Source: an uncultured Oscillospiraceae bacterium
GTDB taxonomy: Bacteria > Bacillota > Clostridia > Oscillospirales > Ruminococcaceae
Assembly (NCBI GenBank): GCA_934513685.1
Contig: CAKSWY010000008.1
Coordinates: 1 to 64,000, forward strand
Length of the DNA: 64,000 bases
Reading direction: 5' to 3'
Made by a program: the position numbers and the translations under genes. Of the stretch, positions 35,211 through 43,054 are shown piece after piece; the first letter of the stretch is position 1; each line of letters begins with the position of its first letter. The notes below the pieces were generated by a model. The model saw only the letters and a list, made by a program, of their open reading frames with translations. It was not told where the DNA came from and did no database searches.

Positions 35211-35834
35211 CGGTACGGTTTTCCGCTCGCCGCCTGCGGGCAAAGCGCCGCTGTATCTGAGAGTGGTTCGGCATCGGCTCCGGAAAGCACGGCCGCCAGC
35301 AGTGCGGCAAGTGCGGCCGCAAGCACCCCCACTGCATCGCTGACTGCGGCGCCCACTGCCACCCCGGCCCCCGACGCCGGAGCCGACGGCCGCCCCAACC
35401 GCCACCGCGGCACCTACCCCGGCCCCCACGGAGACCCCCACGCCGGAACCGCCCCAGCAGGCCGAGCCGGAAGCCGCGGCACCGGCCGCCGAGGGTGGAC
35501 ATGGCTACTGGACCGTTTATGGCGACGGCGATGCCCTTGACGCCATCAATGCACTGCGCGCCTCTTTGAGCCTGGGGCGCTTGAATGGGACGGTGAGCTT
35601 GGCGACGTTGCCGCCCTTCGCTGCCGGCAGATCATGGATGACTTCTCCCACAATGGCATGACGGCCCCCGAAATTATCGCAATGGGTTACCCTGACGCGG
35701 CCTCCGTCGTGGCGGCCTGGCAGGGAAGCAAAAACCACTATGCACAGATGACCTACGAGGGTTACACGCGCGGCGCCGTTGTTCATATGTACGATGGCGA
35801 TGGCTGCCACTATTGGGTCGGGACGTTCGGGTAA
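35211..35834 (+). pseudogene. Frameshifted CAP-domain (YkwD/SCP-like) lipoprotein
   Basis: Three reading frames must be joined to recover one protein. The first encodes a lipobox-like FPLAAC and a Ser/Ala/Thr-rich stretch. A shift near 35365-35375, in a run of C's, moves into PTPEPTAAPT and GGHGYWTVYG. A second shift near 35572-35578 moves from INALRASLSLG to ALEWDGELGDVAALRC. The final frame (to TAA at 35832) has the CAP signatures DDFSHNGM, GYPDAASVVAAW and NHYAQM. No start codon or hydrophobic signal is found upstream of the lipobox. CAP lipoproteins are extracytoplasmic with unknown substrates. Sequencing errors in the C-runs are an alternative for the frameshifts but not for the missing N-terminus. 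Confidence 0.82.
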
Positions 35835-35873
35835 CGGCTTACGCCCTGTGCAAACCAATCATTTTACAAAAAA

Positions 35874-35920
35874 GATCCGGCGCATGGTTCTTTTCCAAAC
35901 CACGCGCCGGATCTCTTTAT
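35874..35920. terminator. Bidirectional terminator
   Basis: Stem GATCCGGCGCATGGTT (35874-35889) with AACCACGCGCCGGATC (35898-35913), allowing one mismatch. It has T-rich flanks on both strands and ends the CAP pseudogene and the minus-strand blaI-peptidase operon. Confidence 0.85.
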
Positions 35921-36005
35921 TCCAAGTCTTATTTCAAATCATTTCAAATTGCGCCCGTTACGCCAGAATTATAAAATCAAAATTCTGCCTGGTCAAGCCG
36001 TAAGT

Positions 36006-37379
36006 TCACGCCTGCGGCTCGCGGAACGCCTCCGGGAACATCTGCTCCAGCGCGTCGCTGAGCACCCCGTTCACCTGCAGTTCCACATGGCAGTGGCTGC
36101 CGGTGGAATAGCCGCTGCTGCCCACGGCGGCAATGGCCTGCCCCTGCTCCACCTGCTGGCCCGGCTCCACATACAGCTCTTTGCAGTGGGCATACAGGGT
36201 GGTGGCCGTGCCGTGGTTCAGCACCACATAATACCCATAGGCGGCGTTGGGGTCGTACTCCGCCGTCACCACCGTGCCGCCCTGCATGGCCAGAATGTCC
36301 GCCCCTTCTTCGGCGGCAATGTCCGTGCCCCGGTGGCCGTCCCCCATTCGGCGGCTCACATAGGTATAGTCCGGCACCGGCCAGATGTAGCCCTCTTCCG
36401 GCTGGGCCTGCACGGGCGCGGCGCTCTCCGCCTGGGCCGTCTGGAACAACGCTGGCGCCGAGGCGGCCTGCACCTGCCCGGCCGCGCCGCACCCCACCAG
36501 AAGGGCCATTGCCCCGCACACAAGGCAGGCCCCGGCCCGGCGGCGGGGCGTGCTGCCCGCCGCGCGCAGGGCGGCAAGCCGGTGCGCCAGTTGGCGGCCG
36601 CTGTGCGAAAGGCCGCTGCCCTGCGATACCGCCCCCGCCAGCTGAACCAGCGTTGCGCCGTACTGCCGCCGCTCATCGCCGGTCATGCTCCGGGCCACGC
36701 GCCGGTCGCAGTCCAGCTCGCACAGGGTGTCCATCCAGAAGCAGGCCGCCCAGGCCAGCGGGCTGTACCAGTGCAGCAGCGCCGCGGCCAGCGCAAAGGC
36801 CTTGTACCACAGGTGCCCCGCCCGCACGTGCCACAGCTCATGGCTCAGGCTGTGGCGCAACTGCATGGGGGTCAGCGCCTGCTCCGGCAGGTACACGCAG
36901 GGGGCCAGCAGCCCGCAGGCAAAGGGGCTGGTCAGCCCGGGCAGCCGATACAGCGCCGCACGCACGTTTTCAAGCTCGGGCGGCAGCGTCTCCTCGGCCG
37001 GGCGGCGAAGGCGGGCAAGCCGAAATCGGAACCACAGCCAGCGCCCGGCAAAGGCCGCCGACAAAAGGCCCACGCCCGCCAGCCACAGGCGGGGCAGCAG
37101 CCAGGTCCACACTGGTGCCTGGGCCAGCGGAACCGCCGTGCCCACCCACACCCGGCCAGTGCCGCCGATGGCAGCCGCCGCCCCGGAAGCCTGCACCCGT
37201 GCCGGAAGCAGGCCCTTCAGGGGGAACAGATAAAACGCCATTGCCCCCGCCAGCAGCCAGGGCGGCAGCGAACCGCCGCCCAGCCTGCGGGCCGCCCGGC
37301 TGCACAGCCAGAGCACCAACACGGCACACCCGCCGGTTACCCCCAGCGGAAGGATCATCTGCCAAAACAAGACATTCAT
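36006..37379 (-). CDS. M56 (BlaR1-type) metalloprotease fused to an M23 (LytM) endopeptidase domain
   Basis: A 457-residue protein. Several hydrophobic segments in residues 1-120 and around 190-215 surround a gluzincin site H180-E-x-x-H184 (SHELWH) and the downstream ELDCD acidic site, as in the BlaR1/MecR1 sensor protease. After a further membrane-like segment (CLVCGAMALLVGCG, about 285-298) comes an M23 domain (about 335-453) with zinc ligands H349 and D353 (HRGTD) and the C-terminal HCH pair (H429, H431). BlaR1 normally ends in a penicillin-binding domain; here a probable cell-wall endopeptidase replaces it. The start at 37379 is six bases after AGGAG and overlaps the blaI stop (ATGA). Confidence 0.9.
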   Translation of the reverse strand: MNVLFWQMILPLGVTGGCAVLVLWLCSRAARRLGGGSLPPWLLAGAMAFYLFPLKGLLPARVQASGAAAAIGGTGRVWVGTAVPLAQAPVWTWLLPRLWLAGVGLLSAAFAGRWLWFRFRLARLRRPAEETLPPELENVRAALYRLPGLTSPFACGLLAPCVYLPEQALTPMQLRHSLSHELWHVRAGHLWYKAFALAAALLHWYSPLAWAACFWMDTLCELDCDRRVARSMTGDERRQYGATLVQLAGAVSQGSGLSHSGRQLAHRLAALRAAGSTPRRRAGACLVCGAMALLVGCGAAGQVQAASAPALFQTAQAESAAPVQAQPEEGYIWPVPDYTYVSRRMGDGHRGTDIAAEEGADILAMQGGTVVTAEYDPNAAYGYYVVLNHGTATTLYAHCKELYVEPGQQVEQGQAIAAVGSSGYSTGSHCHVELQVNGVLSDALEQMFPEAFREPQA

Positions 37380-37735
37380 TTCCATTCTCCTTCCAAAAGC
37401 TTTTTCAGTTCCCGTTTGTCCTCTTCCGTCAGGCCGCCCCGGGTCAGGCAGGCCACCATGCGGCCCACGCTGCCTCCGTACAGGTCATCCACCAGGATCT
37501 GCGCCTCGCTGCGAGCGTACTCCTCCTGGCTGACGCAGGGCGTAAAGTACCGAACACGGCCCTTTTTCTCGCTGACCAGCATTCCCTTTTCCTGCAATCG
37601 GGCCAGAAAGGTCAGCACCGTGGGCTGTTTCCACTCGGCCTCCGGCAGGCGATCCAGCACGTCCTGGCTGGTAACGGCCCCGCCCTTCTGCCAAATGGCC
37701 TGCATGATTTTGTATTCTGTACCGGATAATTTCAT
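37376..37735 (-). CDS. BlaI/MecI family repressor
   Basis: A 119-residue protein with the penicillinase-repressor winged helix (LSGTEYKIMQAIWQKGGAVT, then PTVLTFLARLQEKGMLVSEKKGRVRYFTP, residues about 3-67) and a C-terminal dimerisation segment (LTEEDKRELKKLLEG). In the family, cleavage by the partner M56 protease lifts repression. The gene overlaps its partner by four bases, and two related operator-like sequences flank its promoter, so autoregulation is likely. No beta-lactamase or PBP gene is adjacent. Confidence 0.93.
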   Translation of the reverse strand: MKLSGTEYKIMQAIWQKGGAVTSQDVLDRLPEAEWKQPTVLTFLARLQEKGMLVSEKKGRVRYFTPCVSQEEYARSEAQILVDDLYGGSVGRMVACLTRGGLTEEDKRELKKLLEGEWK

Positions 37736-37853
37736 TGCTTGCTCCTTCCGGGCGGCTGCCCTTAGTTTTTTGTTTTCGGGTGTGCTCTTGTTTCCAAGGG
37801 TTCGGCCCTGTTTTTTGGGGTTGTCCCCATTACAAAGGGTTCGGCCCCGTCGT

Positions 37854-37924
37854 TTTACATCTTGTCTAACTTTAGGATAATGCTTTTTAGAGCGGCTGTC
37901 AAGAACTTTTTACAAGTTGTCTAA
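37854..37924 (-). promoter_or_regulatory. blaI operon promoter flanked by two operator-like repeats
   Basis: On the minus strand TTGACA (37897-37902), 17 bp, TATCCT (37874-37879). A 16-bp repeat, TTTACA-N2-TTGTCTAA on the plus strand, occurs at 37854-37869 and at 37909-37924, differing only in the central two bases. One copy covers the expected start site and one lies upstream of -35. They are probable BlaI operators. Confidence 0.78.
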
Positions 37925-38286
37925 TTTTCACGAGAGTGAGAGGGGTGGCATCTTCTGTTTGCGGTTGGGGTATGGCGGTGATGAACGCAGCGGTCGTTTG
38001 CCTTTTCCTTCACAATTAGGTTGCAGCAATGATTCGCGCTCCACCTCATCCGTCTCACATTCGTTCGGCACCTTCCCCTCAAGTGGAAGGCTTTTTCTCA
38101 TCGCCATCAACACTCCCGCTCAAATCACCTCTTTCTCAAAAGCTCAAAATTATTCACAATTTCTCATTTTCTGCCAGGCCGTACAGGATGTTTGTATAAA
38201 ACGCTCATATTTTTTTGCTGGTTCTTGGTGATATAATAAATATATCTTGAAAAAATTGCGGATTTGAACCAGAAAAGAGGACTCCC
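37925..38286. repeat. Gap with a probable dispersed intergenic repeat
   Basis: No credible gene is seen. Bases 38041-38096 (CCACCTCATCCG, then CACCTTCCCCTC and GTGGAAGGCTTTTT) resemble a family of short intergenic repeats that I recall from many Clostridia genomes, where a hairpin of CCTTCCCC and GGAAGG is common. The downstream part (38190-38286) must hold the promoter of the next gene. The repeat assignment is from memory and needs a genome-wide search. Confidence 0.4.
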
Positions 38287-38865
38287 ATGCAAACCTCCCA
38301 TTCCCACCATCTGCCCCATGTGGGCCTGCGCATCGTAAAAACGTTGGTTTCCTGCCTGGCCGTGGCACTGGTTTACCAGTATCTGCTGGGCGGCCGCAAC
38401 CCGTGCTTCGCCTGCATCGGCGCGGTGTACGGCATGGGCAATCAGTTTCAGGAGGGGTTCCGCAACGGCTTCAACCGCTTTGTGGGCACGCTGCTGGGCG
38501 GCCTGATGGTCATTCCCTTCTATTGGCTGTATTATCACCAGCCGCTGGGCATTCCCCAGAGCGTCTACCTCATCGTGGGGCTGTTCTGCGTGATTTACAT
38601 CAATCTGGTGTTCGGCGCAAACAACGCCATCCAGCCGGGCACTGTGGTGTATTTCGTGGTCATGTTCACCCAGCCCACCGAAAACTATGTGTCCTACACG
38701 CTGGCACGCATCATTGACACCGGCGTGGGCGTGGTGTTTAGCCTGGTGATCTCGATGCTGCACCCCTCCGAGCTGGACAAGCGCCTGGGCATGGACCTGG
38801 AGCACACCCTTCCCCTGTGGCTGCGCAGCAACCAGCGCCAGACTCCGAAGGATGAGGCCAACTGA
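38287..38865 (+). CDS. FUSC/ArAE-like (aromatic acid exporter) membrane protein
   Basis: A 192-residue protein with about five hydrophobic segments (for example TLVSCLAVALVYQYLLG, GTLLGGLMVIPFYWLYY, YLIVGLFCVIYINLVFG and GVGVVFSLVISML). The pattern of R/N-rich loops with GNQFQEGFRNGFNRFVGT matches the short ArAE_1/DUF939-type proteins. It lacks a large cytoplasmic domain. The transported compound is unknown. The start at 38287 follows AAGAGGA. Confidence 0.8.
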   Translation: MQTSHSHHLPHVGLRIVKTLVSCLAVALVYQYLLGGRNPCFACIGAVYGMGNQFQEGFRNGFNRFVGTLLGGLMVIPFYWLYYHQPLGIPQSVYLIVGLFCVIYINLVFGANNAIQPGTVVYFVVMFTQPTENYVSYTLARIIDTGVGVVFSLVISMLHPSELDKRLGMDLEHTLPLWLRSNQRQTPKDEAN

Positions 38866-38884
38866 CCATTTCACAAACACAAAA

Positions 38885-38934
38885 AAGGCAGACAGGTGAT
38901 ATGCTCACGCGAGCATCGCCTGTCTGCCTTTTCG
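38885..38934. terminator. Bidirectional terminator
   Basis: Long stem of AAGGCAGACAGG and ATGCTC (38885-38906) with GAGCAT and CGCCTGTCTGCCTT (38911-38930), with T-rich ends in both directions. It separates the FUSC-like gene from the convergent lipid kinase operon. Confidence 0.85.
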
Positions 38935-38943
38935 TATGTATTT

Positions 38944-39906
38944 TTATCGTGCCGCTGCGGCGGAAGCAGCCGGCTGCCGGGCTGCCACGCCCCGGGGCAG
39001 CAGAATGCGCCCGGCCAGCGGCAGCACCCGAGCGCTCAGCTCCTGCCGTGGGGCGCACTCGCCGTCCACCGTAGCCACAATGGGCTGCCCGTCCAGGCAA
39101 TTCAGCCGCACCTGGCGGGCCTGCCGGTACAAGATCACGTCCGCCAACTCCGGCACGACCTGGCCGTTTTTCAGGTGCGCCCCTGTTTTATACAGGCTCA
39201 CCACCCTGGCAATGCGCAGGCGGCTCACCTTGCGCACCACGATCACGTCCAGCAGGCCGTCCTGCAGGCTGGCCTGCGGCGCGGCGCAGAAGCCGCCCCC
39301 GTAGCAGCAGCCATTGCAGATGGCCACCATCAGGCAGTCCTCTTCCATCTGCTCGTCGTCCATCTGAATGGCCAGCCGGTGCCCCAGCGGGCCGCAGACA
39401 TTCTGCACGATGGACAGTTTATAGGCCATGCTGCCCCCACAGAAGGGCAGCCGCCGGAATTTGGGTATGCCGTAGGCCACCTGGGCATCCAGCCCCGCCG
39501 CGCAGATGGAGGCGCACAGCCCGGCGCTGGTTTCCATCAGGTCAATGGCCTGTTCGCTGCCATTCAGCTGGGCGTCCAGATTCAGGAACTGCTCTGCCGT
39601 GCCGTAGTTGCGAATGAAGTCGTTGCCGCTGCCGCAGGGCACACAGCCCACCGCCGCATTGGCCCAGCCCATCGCGCCGCGCAGCACCTCGTTGAAGGTT
39701 CCGTCGCCGCCGCAGGCATACAGGCGCACCGGCTCGCCGCTGCTGGCCCAGTGGCGGGCCAGCTTGGCCCCGTGGCCCGGGTATTCGGTGAGGGCGATCT
39801 CATAGTCCACCCCGGCCGCCGCACAGGCTTCCACAATGCGCGGCACCAGCGTCAGGCTGGCGTCCGCCTTGCCGGAAACCGGATTTACAAGAAACACATG
39901 GCGCAT
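38944..39906 (-). CDS. Diacylglycerol kinase family (YegS/DgkB-like) lipid kinase
   Basis: A 320-residue protein of the DAGK catalytic fold. VFLVNPVSGK (residues 4-13), GGDGT (66-70) for ATP binding and CGSGNDF (91-97) are the family motifs. Members phosphorylate diacylglycerol or related lipids at the membrane. The start at 39906 follows GGGGG; the gene lies 26 bp after the TIR-LRR gene and is probably co-transcribed with it. The C-terminal tail is Ala-rich. The lipid substrate cannot be told. Confidence 0.92.
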   Translation of the reverse strand: MRHVFLVNPVSGKADASLTLVPRIVEACAAAGVDYEIALTEYPGHGAKLARHWASSGEPVRLYACGGDGTFNEVLRGAMGWANAAVGCVPCGSGNDFIRNYGTAEQFLNLDAQLNGSEQAIDLMETSAGLCASICAAGLDAQVAYGIPKFRRLPFCGGSMAYKLSIVQNVCGPLGHRLAIQMDDEQMEEDCLMVAICNGCCYGGGFCAAPQASLQDGLLDVIVVRKVSRLRIARVVSLYKTGAHLKNGQVVPELADVILYRQARQVRLNCLDGQPIVATVDGECAPRQELSARVLPLAGRILLPRGVAARQPAASAAAAR

Positions 39907-39932
39907 AGGCGTCCCCCTTTTCTTCGCGGCTG

Positions 39933-41930
39933 TCATTCCGGACAAAACGGCAGCTGGTTCTTTTGGGCGTAGGCCTCGGCCTCACTGCCGCTGGCCCCGT
40001 GCAGCACGGTGCCGCCAGGCCGCTCAAACGCCCCTGGCGCAATGTCGGTCACGGTCTCGGGAATCCAGACGTGCAGCAGCGCAATGCTCTCCGCGCTGGC
40101 AAAGGCCTCCGCGCCGATGCGCTCCACCCCGGCGTGCAGCACCGCCTTTTCCAGATCCGTGCAGTTCTGGAACGTGCACTCCGGCAGAACGCGCAGGCTG
40201 CCGGGAACCGTGACTTCCTCCAGCGCTCGGCACTCGTGGAAGCAGCGCGCGCCCATCCGCCGCAGATGGGGCGGCAGGTGAAGCTCTTCCAGCGCTTCGC
40301 AGCCGCTGAAGGCCGCCTCGCCCAGCTCCTCCAATTCCAGCGGCAGGCGCAGGTGTTTCAGCTCCGTGCAGCCCGCGGCCGCCGAGACACCAATGCGCCT
40401 TACACCGCCGGGCACACTCAGCTTCTGAAGCGAGGAGCAGTCCATCAGCACCCGGTCCGGCAGCTCTTCCAGATAGACGGGCAGGTCCACCTCCCGCAAT
40501 TTGCGGCACCGCTCAAACTGGCCGGAATGCAGCCGGTAGAGCTGGTTGCTCAGCACAATGCTGCGGACCTCCTGGTTGCCCGCAAACACCGAGCCGAACA
40601 GCGGCGTATCAATGGCGGTGTATTCGTCCCCCACCCGCACAATGCTCTGCCGGGCAAGAATGCGGGCGCAGTCCTTTTTCGTAAAGGTCCGGCCGGGCCG
40701 CTCTTCTTTTTTGTGCGGCCGCGCCTGCGTGTACCAGTTTTCGTCCACCGTTTCTTCCGGCGGAGTGCAAGGCTCTGCCTTGTCCGGCCCATTCCGGGGT
40801 TTCTCCTGCTCCTGGGCCAGCAGCATCTCCATCAGCTTCCGCTGGGCAGTTTCTTCCGGGCGCGGGGCAGCGGCCGGTTCCTCCGGGGCTTCTTCCGGCT
40901 CCCGCCGGGCGGCGGCCTTCTCTTCGGGCTTTTTCTCGCCGCCCAGCTGGGCCATCATCGCCGCCAGCAGGTCGTTCTGCGGCAATTCTTCCGCAAGCGG
41001 CGGCTCTTCTTCCCGCACCGCCGGTTCTTCCGGCTCGGCGGCCGGGGCCACCGGCTTCTGCTCCGGCTCTTCTGGCTGCTCCGGCGGCAATTCTTCCAAC
41101 GTCTCCGGTGTCTCCTGCGGCCGGGCCTCCCAAAGGCTCGTCAGGCTTTGCAGCAGCTCTGCACGCTCTTCCGCCGAGGCCGCGGTCTCGGCCGGGCGCG
41201 GGGCCGGGGCCGAAGTCTCCCCCTCCTGCTGGCGCTCCTTGGCCGTGGCCTGGGCCTGCGGCTGGGGCGTTTCGTTGGGGTGGCTCTCCTCCTGCTGCGG
41301 GCATACCGGCATTTTCGGCTCATATCCGGGGCAGAACCCCACCCGCGTTTTATCCGGGAAAGCCGCAACGATCTCCTCGTAGTAGTCCAGCTTCCGGTCC
41401 AGCTCGTTCTTCGGGTGAATGCGCACCTTTTCGTTGTTGCTGTTGAAGAACTGGGTCATAAAGCCATCCAGCGCCATAGCCTGGGCCTGACGGGTGCTCT
41501 TGTCCTGCCCGCTCTCCTGAATGTCCTCAAACACCCGCTCGGAAAACTTGCGGATGTCCCCGATCTGCTCCACTTCCACCGCAATAAACTTGACCGGGCC
41601 GCGGTGCAGGGCCACGGCGGTGGGCTGCATGGTGCGGCTCATCTCCTGATAGCAGTTCTCGCTGCGCAGAGACGATGCACTCACATAAAATACCACCATG
41701 CGGCAGTCAATGTCCTGCACCGCTTCCAGCGCGTCGTTTTTCCAGGAGCTTTTGGTTTTGTCCAGATTTTTTTCGTCCAGCCAGATGTTGAACCCGCGCT
41801 TCTGAAATTCCAGCACGTCCCGCCAGACCAGGTCACTGTCCGCGCTGCTGTAACTGATAAAAATATAAGGCCGTTCAATATCACAGGGTGCGATCTGCCG
41901 AAGCACACCGTTTGCACTCAGTTCTTCCAC
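39933..41930 (-). CDS. TIR domain protein with Pro/Glu-rich linker and C-terminal leucine-rich repeats
   Basis: A 665-residue protein. Residues 20-165 form a TIR domain: YIFISYSSADSDLVWRDVL (box 1), GFNIWLDEKNL (BB-loop region) and SENCYQEM, whose E96 occupies the usual NADase glutamate position. Residues about 205-445 are a Pro/Glu/Ala-rich low-complexity linker. Residues about 470-640 carry BspA-type (LRR_5) repeats such as LKHLRLPLELEELGEAAFSGC, repeated about every 23 residues. The start is a GTG at 41930 behind GAGGGGG. No signal peptide or membrane segment is seen. In bacteria such proteins can act as NAD-degrading sensors in defence; this function is inferred only. It is first in an operon with a lipid kinase. 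Confidence 0.88.
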   Translation of the reverse strand: MEELSANGVLRQIAPCDIERPYIFISYSSADSDLVWRDVLEFQKRGFNIWLDEKNLDKTKSSWKNDALEAVQDIDCRMVVFYVSASSLRSENCYQEMSRTMQPTAVALHRGPVKFIAVEVEQIGDIRKFSERVFEDIQESGQDKSTRQAQAMALDGFMTQFFNSNNEKVRIHPKNELDRKLDYYEEIVAAFPDKTRVGFCPGYEPKMPVCPQQEESHPNETPQPQAQATAKERQQEGETSAPAPRPAETAASAEERAELLQSLTSLWEARPQETPETLEELPPEQPEEPEQKPVAPAAEPEEPAVREEEPPLAEELPQNDLLAAMMAQLGGEKKPEEKAAARREPEEAPEEPAAAPRPEETAQRKLMEMLLAQEQEKPRNGPDKAEPCTPPEETVDENWYTQARPHKKEERPGRTFTKKDCARILARQSIVRVGDEYTAIDTPLFGSVFAGNQEVRSIVLSNQLYRLHSGQFERCRKLREVDLPVYLEELPDRVLMDCSSLQKLSVPGGVRRIGVSAAAGCTELKHLRLPLELEELGEAAFSGCEALEELHLPPHLRRMGARCFHECRALEEVTVPGSLRVLPECTFQNCTDLEKAVLHAGVERIGAEAFASAESIALLHVWIPETVTDIAPGAFERPGGTVLHGASGSEAEAYAQKNQLPFCPE

Positions 41931-42025
41931 GCCAACTTCCCCCTCTGCCGTCTTTTGCGGAGCTTTCTTATTCCAAAGCAGTTCTTTATCCTGAAAAGCA
42001 AATTTTTTGTTTCTCTTACCAATTT

Positions 42026-42054
42026 ATTATACGAAACCTTCTGTGCTTTTACAA
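42026..42054 (-). promoter_or_regulatory. Promoter of the TIR-LRR/lipid kinase operon
   Basis: TTGTAA (42049-42054) and TATAAT (42026-42031) on the minus strand with a 17-bp spacer, about 95 bp before the GTG start. Confidence 0.7.
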
Positions 42055-42143
42055 GAAGTACTCCGTATCGCCGGGCCTATTCTCGGCCATACTAAGCAGG
42101 AATCTGTTTTGCTGTTTCGACTTTTTCTGTAAGGAGGCCCACC

Positions 42144-42851
42144 ATGCCCGACGTTTTCAAGGTGATCGGCACTAGCCTGCTCTCGCTTGTGGTGCTGTTT
42201 TTTCTCTGCCGGCTGAACGGCCAACGGCAGATCAGCCAGATGAGTCTATTCGATTACATCAACAGCATCACCATCGGTTCCATCGCGGCGGAACTGGCCA
42301 CCGACCTGGAGAACTGGCAGCGCACGCTGACCGCCATGGTGGTGTACGGCGCGGCCATTGCCCTCATTGGCTATCTCACCTGCAAATCGCTGGGGCTGCG
42401 CAAGGTTTTGAACGGCACGCCGCTTCTTCTGTTTGAGAACGGGAACCTTTACAAGGCCAACCTTCTGCGGGCCAAGCTGGACGTGAACGAGTTTCTGACC
42501 CAGTGCCGGGTGGCCGGTTACCACGACCTGAGCCAGCTGGCCGCCGTTGTGCTGGAGACCAACGGCCAGATGAGCTTTCTGCCCCGGGCCGAGCAGCGCC
42601 CTGCCACCCCGCAGGATCTGAACCTGAACCCGCCGCCCGCCAGCCTCTGGGCGGATCTGATTCTGGACGGAAAAATTCTCACCAAAAATCTGGCCGCCGC
42701 CGGGCGGGAGGAGCGCTGGCTGCGCCAGCAGCTGAGCCGGTGCGGCATCGGGCAAATCAGCGAGGTGTTTCTGGCCATGTGCGACCAGGCGGGGAATTTT
42801 CAGGCCTACCGCAAGCAGGAAGCCCCCGTCAAAAAGGACCTGTTTGAATGA
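42144..42851 (+). CDS. DUF421 (YetF/YkjA-like) membrane protein
   Basis: A 235-residue protein with three N-terminal hydrophobic helices (about residues 5-22, 40-52, 62-80) followed by a cytoplasmic mixed domain. LNGQRQISQMSLFDYINSITIGSIAAELA is the family signature, as is the segment FLTQCRVAGYHDLSQLAAVVLETNGQMSFLP. DUF421 proteins occur in many Firmicutes, including sporulation-linked SpoVA-cluster relatives, but their activity is unknown. The ATG follows AAGGAGG. It is divergent from the TIR operon. Confidence 0.9.
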   Translation: MPDVFKVIGTSLLSLVVLFFLCRLNGQRQISQMSLFDYINSITIGSIAAELATDLENWQRTLTAMVVYGAAIALIGYLTCKSLGLRKVLNGTPLLLFENGNLYKANLLRAKLDVNEFLTQCRVAGYHDLSQLAAVVLETNGQMSFLPRAEQRPATPQDLNLNPPPASLWADLILDGKILTKNLAAAGREERWLRQQLSRCGIGQISEVFLAMCDQAGNFQAYRKQEAPVKKDLFE

Positions 42852-43054
42852 GCCGGCACCGTGGGGCGGCCGGTTCAATCTTCAGGTGCTCTTGTGAAAA
42901 AAGTATCGTTTCCAACATTTAAAGTTCTTTTTCTTTTCAAATCATGCAGTTTTATAAAGTTTTTCTTTCTTTTTTCGTGTAAAACATTGCCAATCTTCGA
43001 AAATGCTCCTATAATGAGAGCGGTTGACAACGTTCGAGGCAATGAGGAATTCAT

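Noticed and set aside
36006..37735. Classical beta-lactam resistance (bla/mec) locus
   Set aside because: BlaI and an M56 protease are present, but the penicillin-binding sensor domain and any beta-lactamase or PBP gene are missing.
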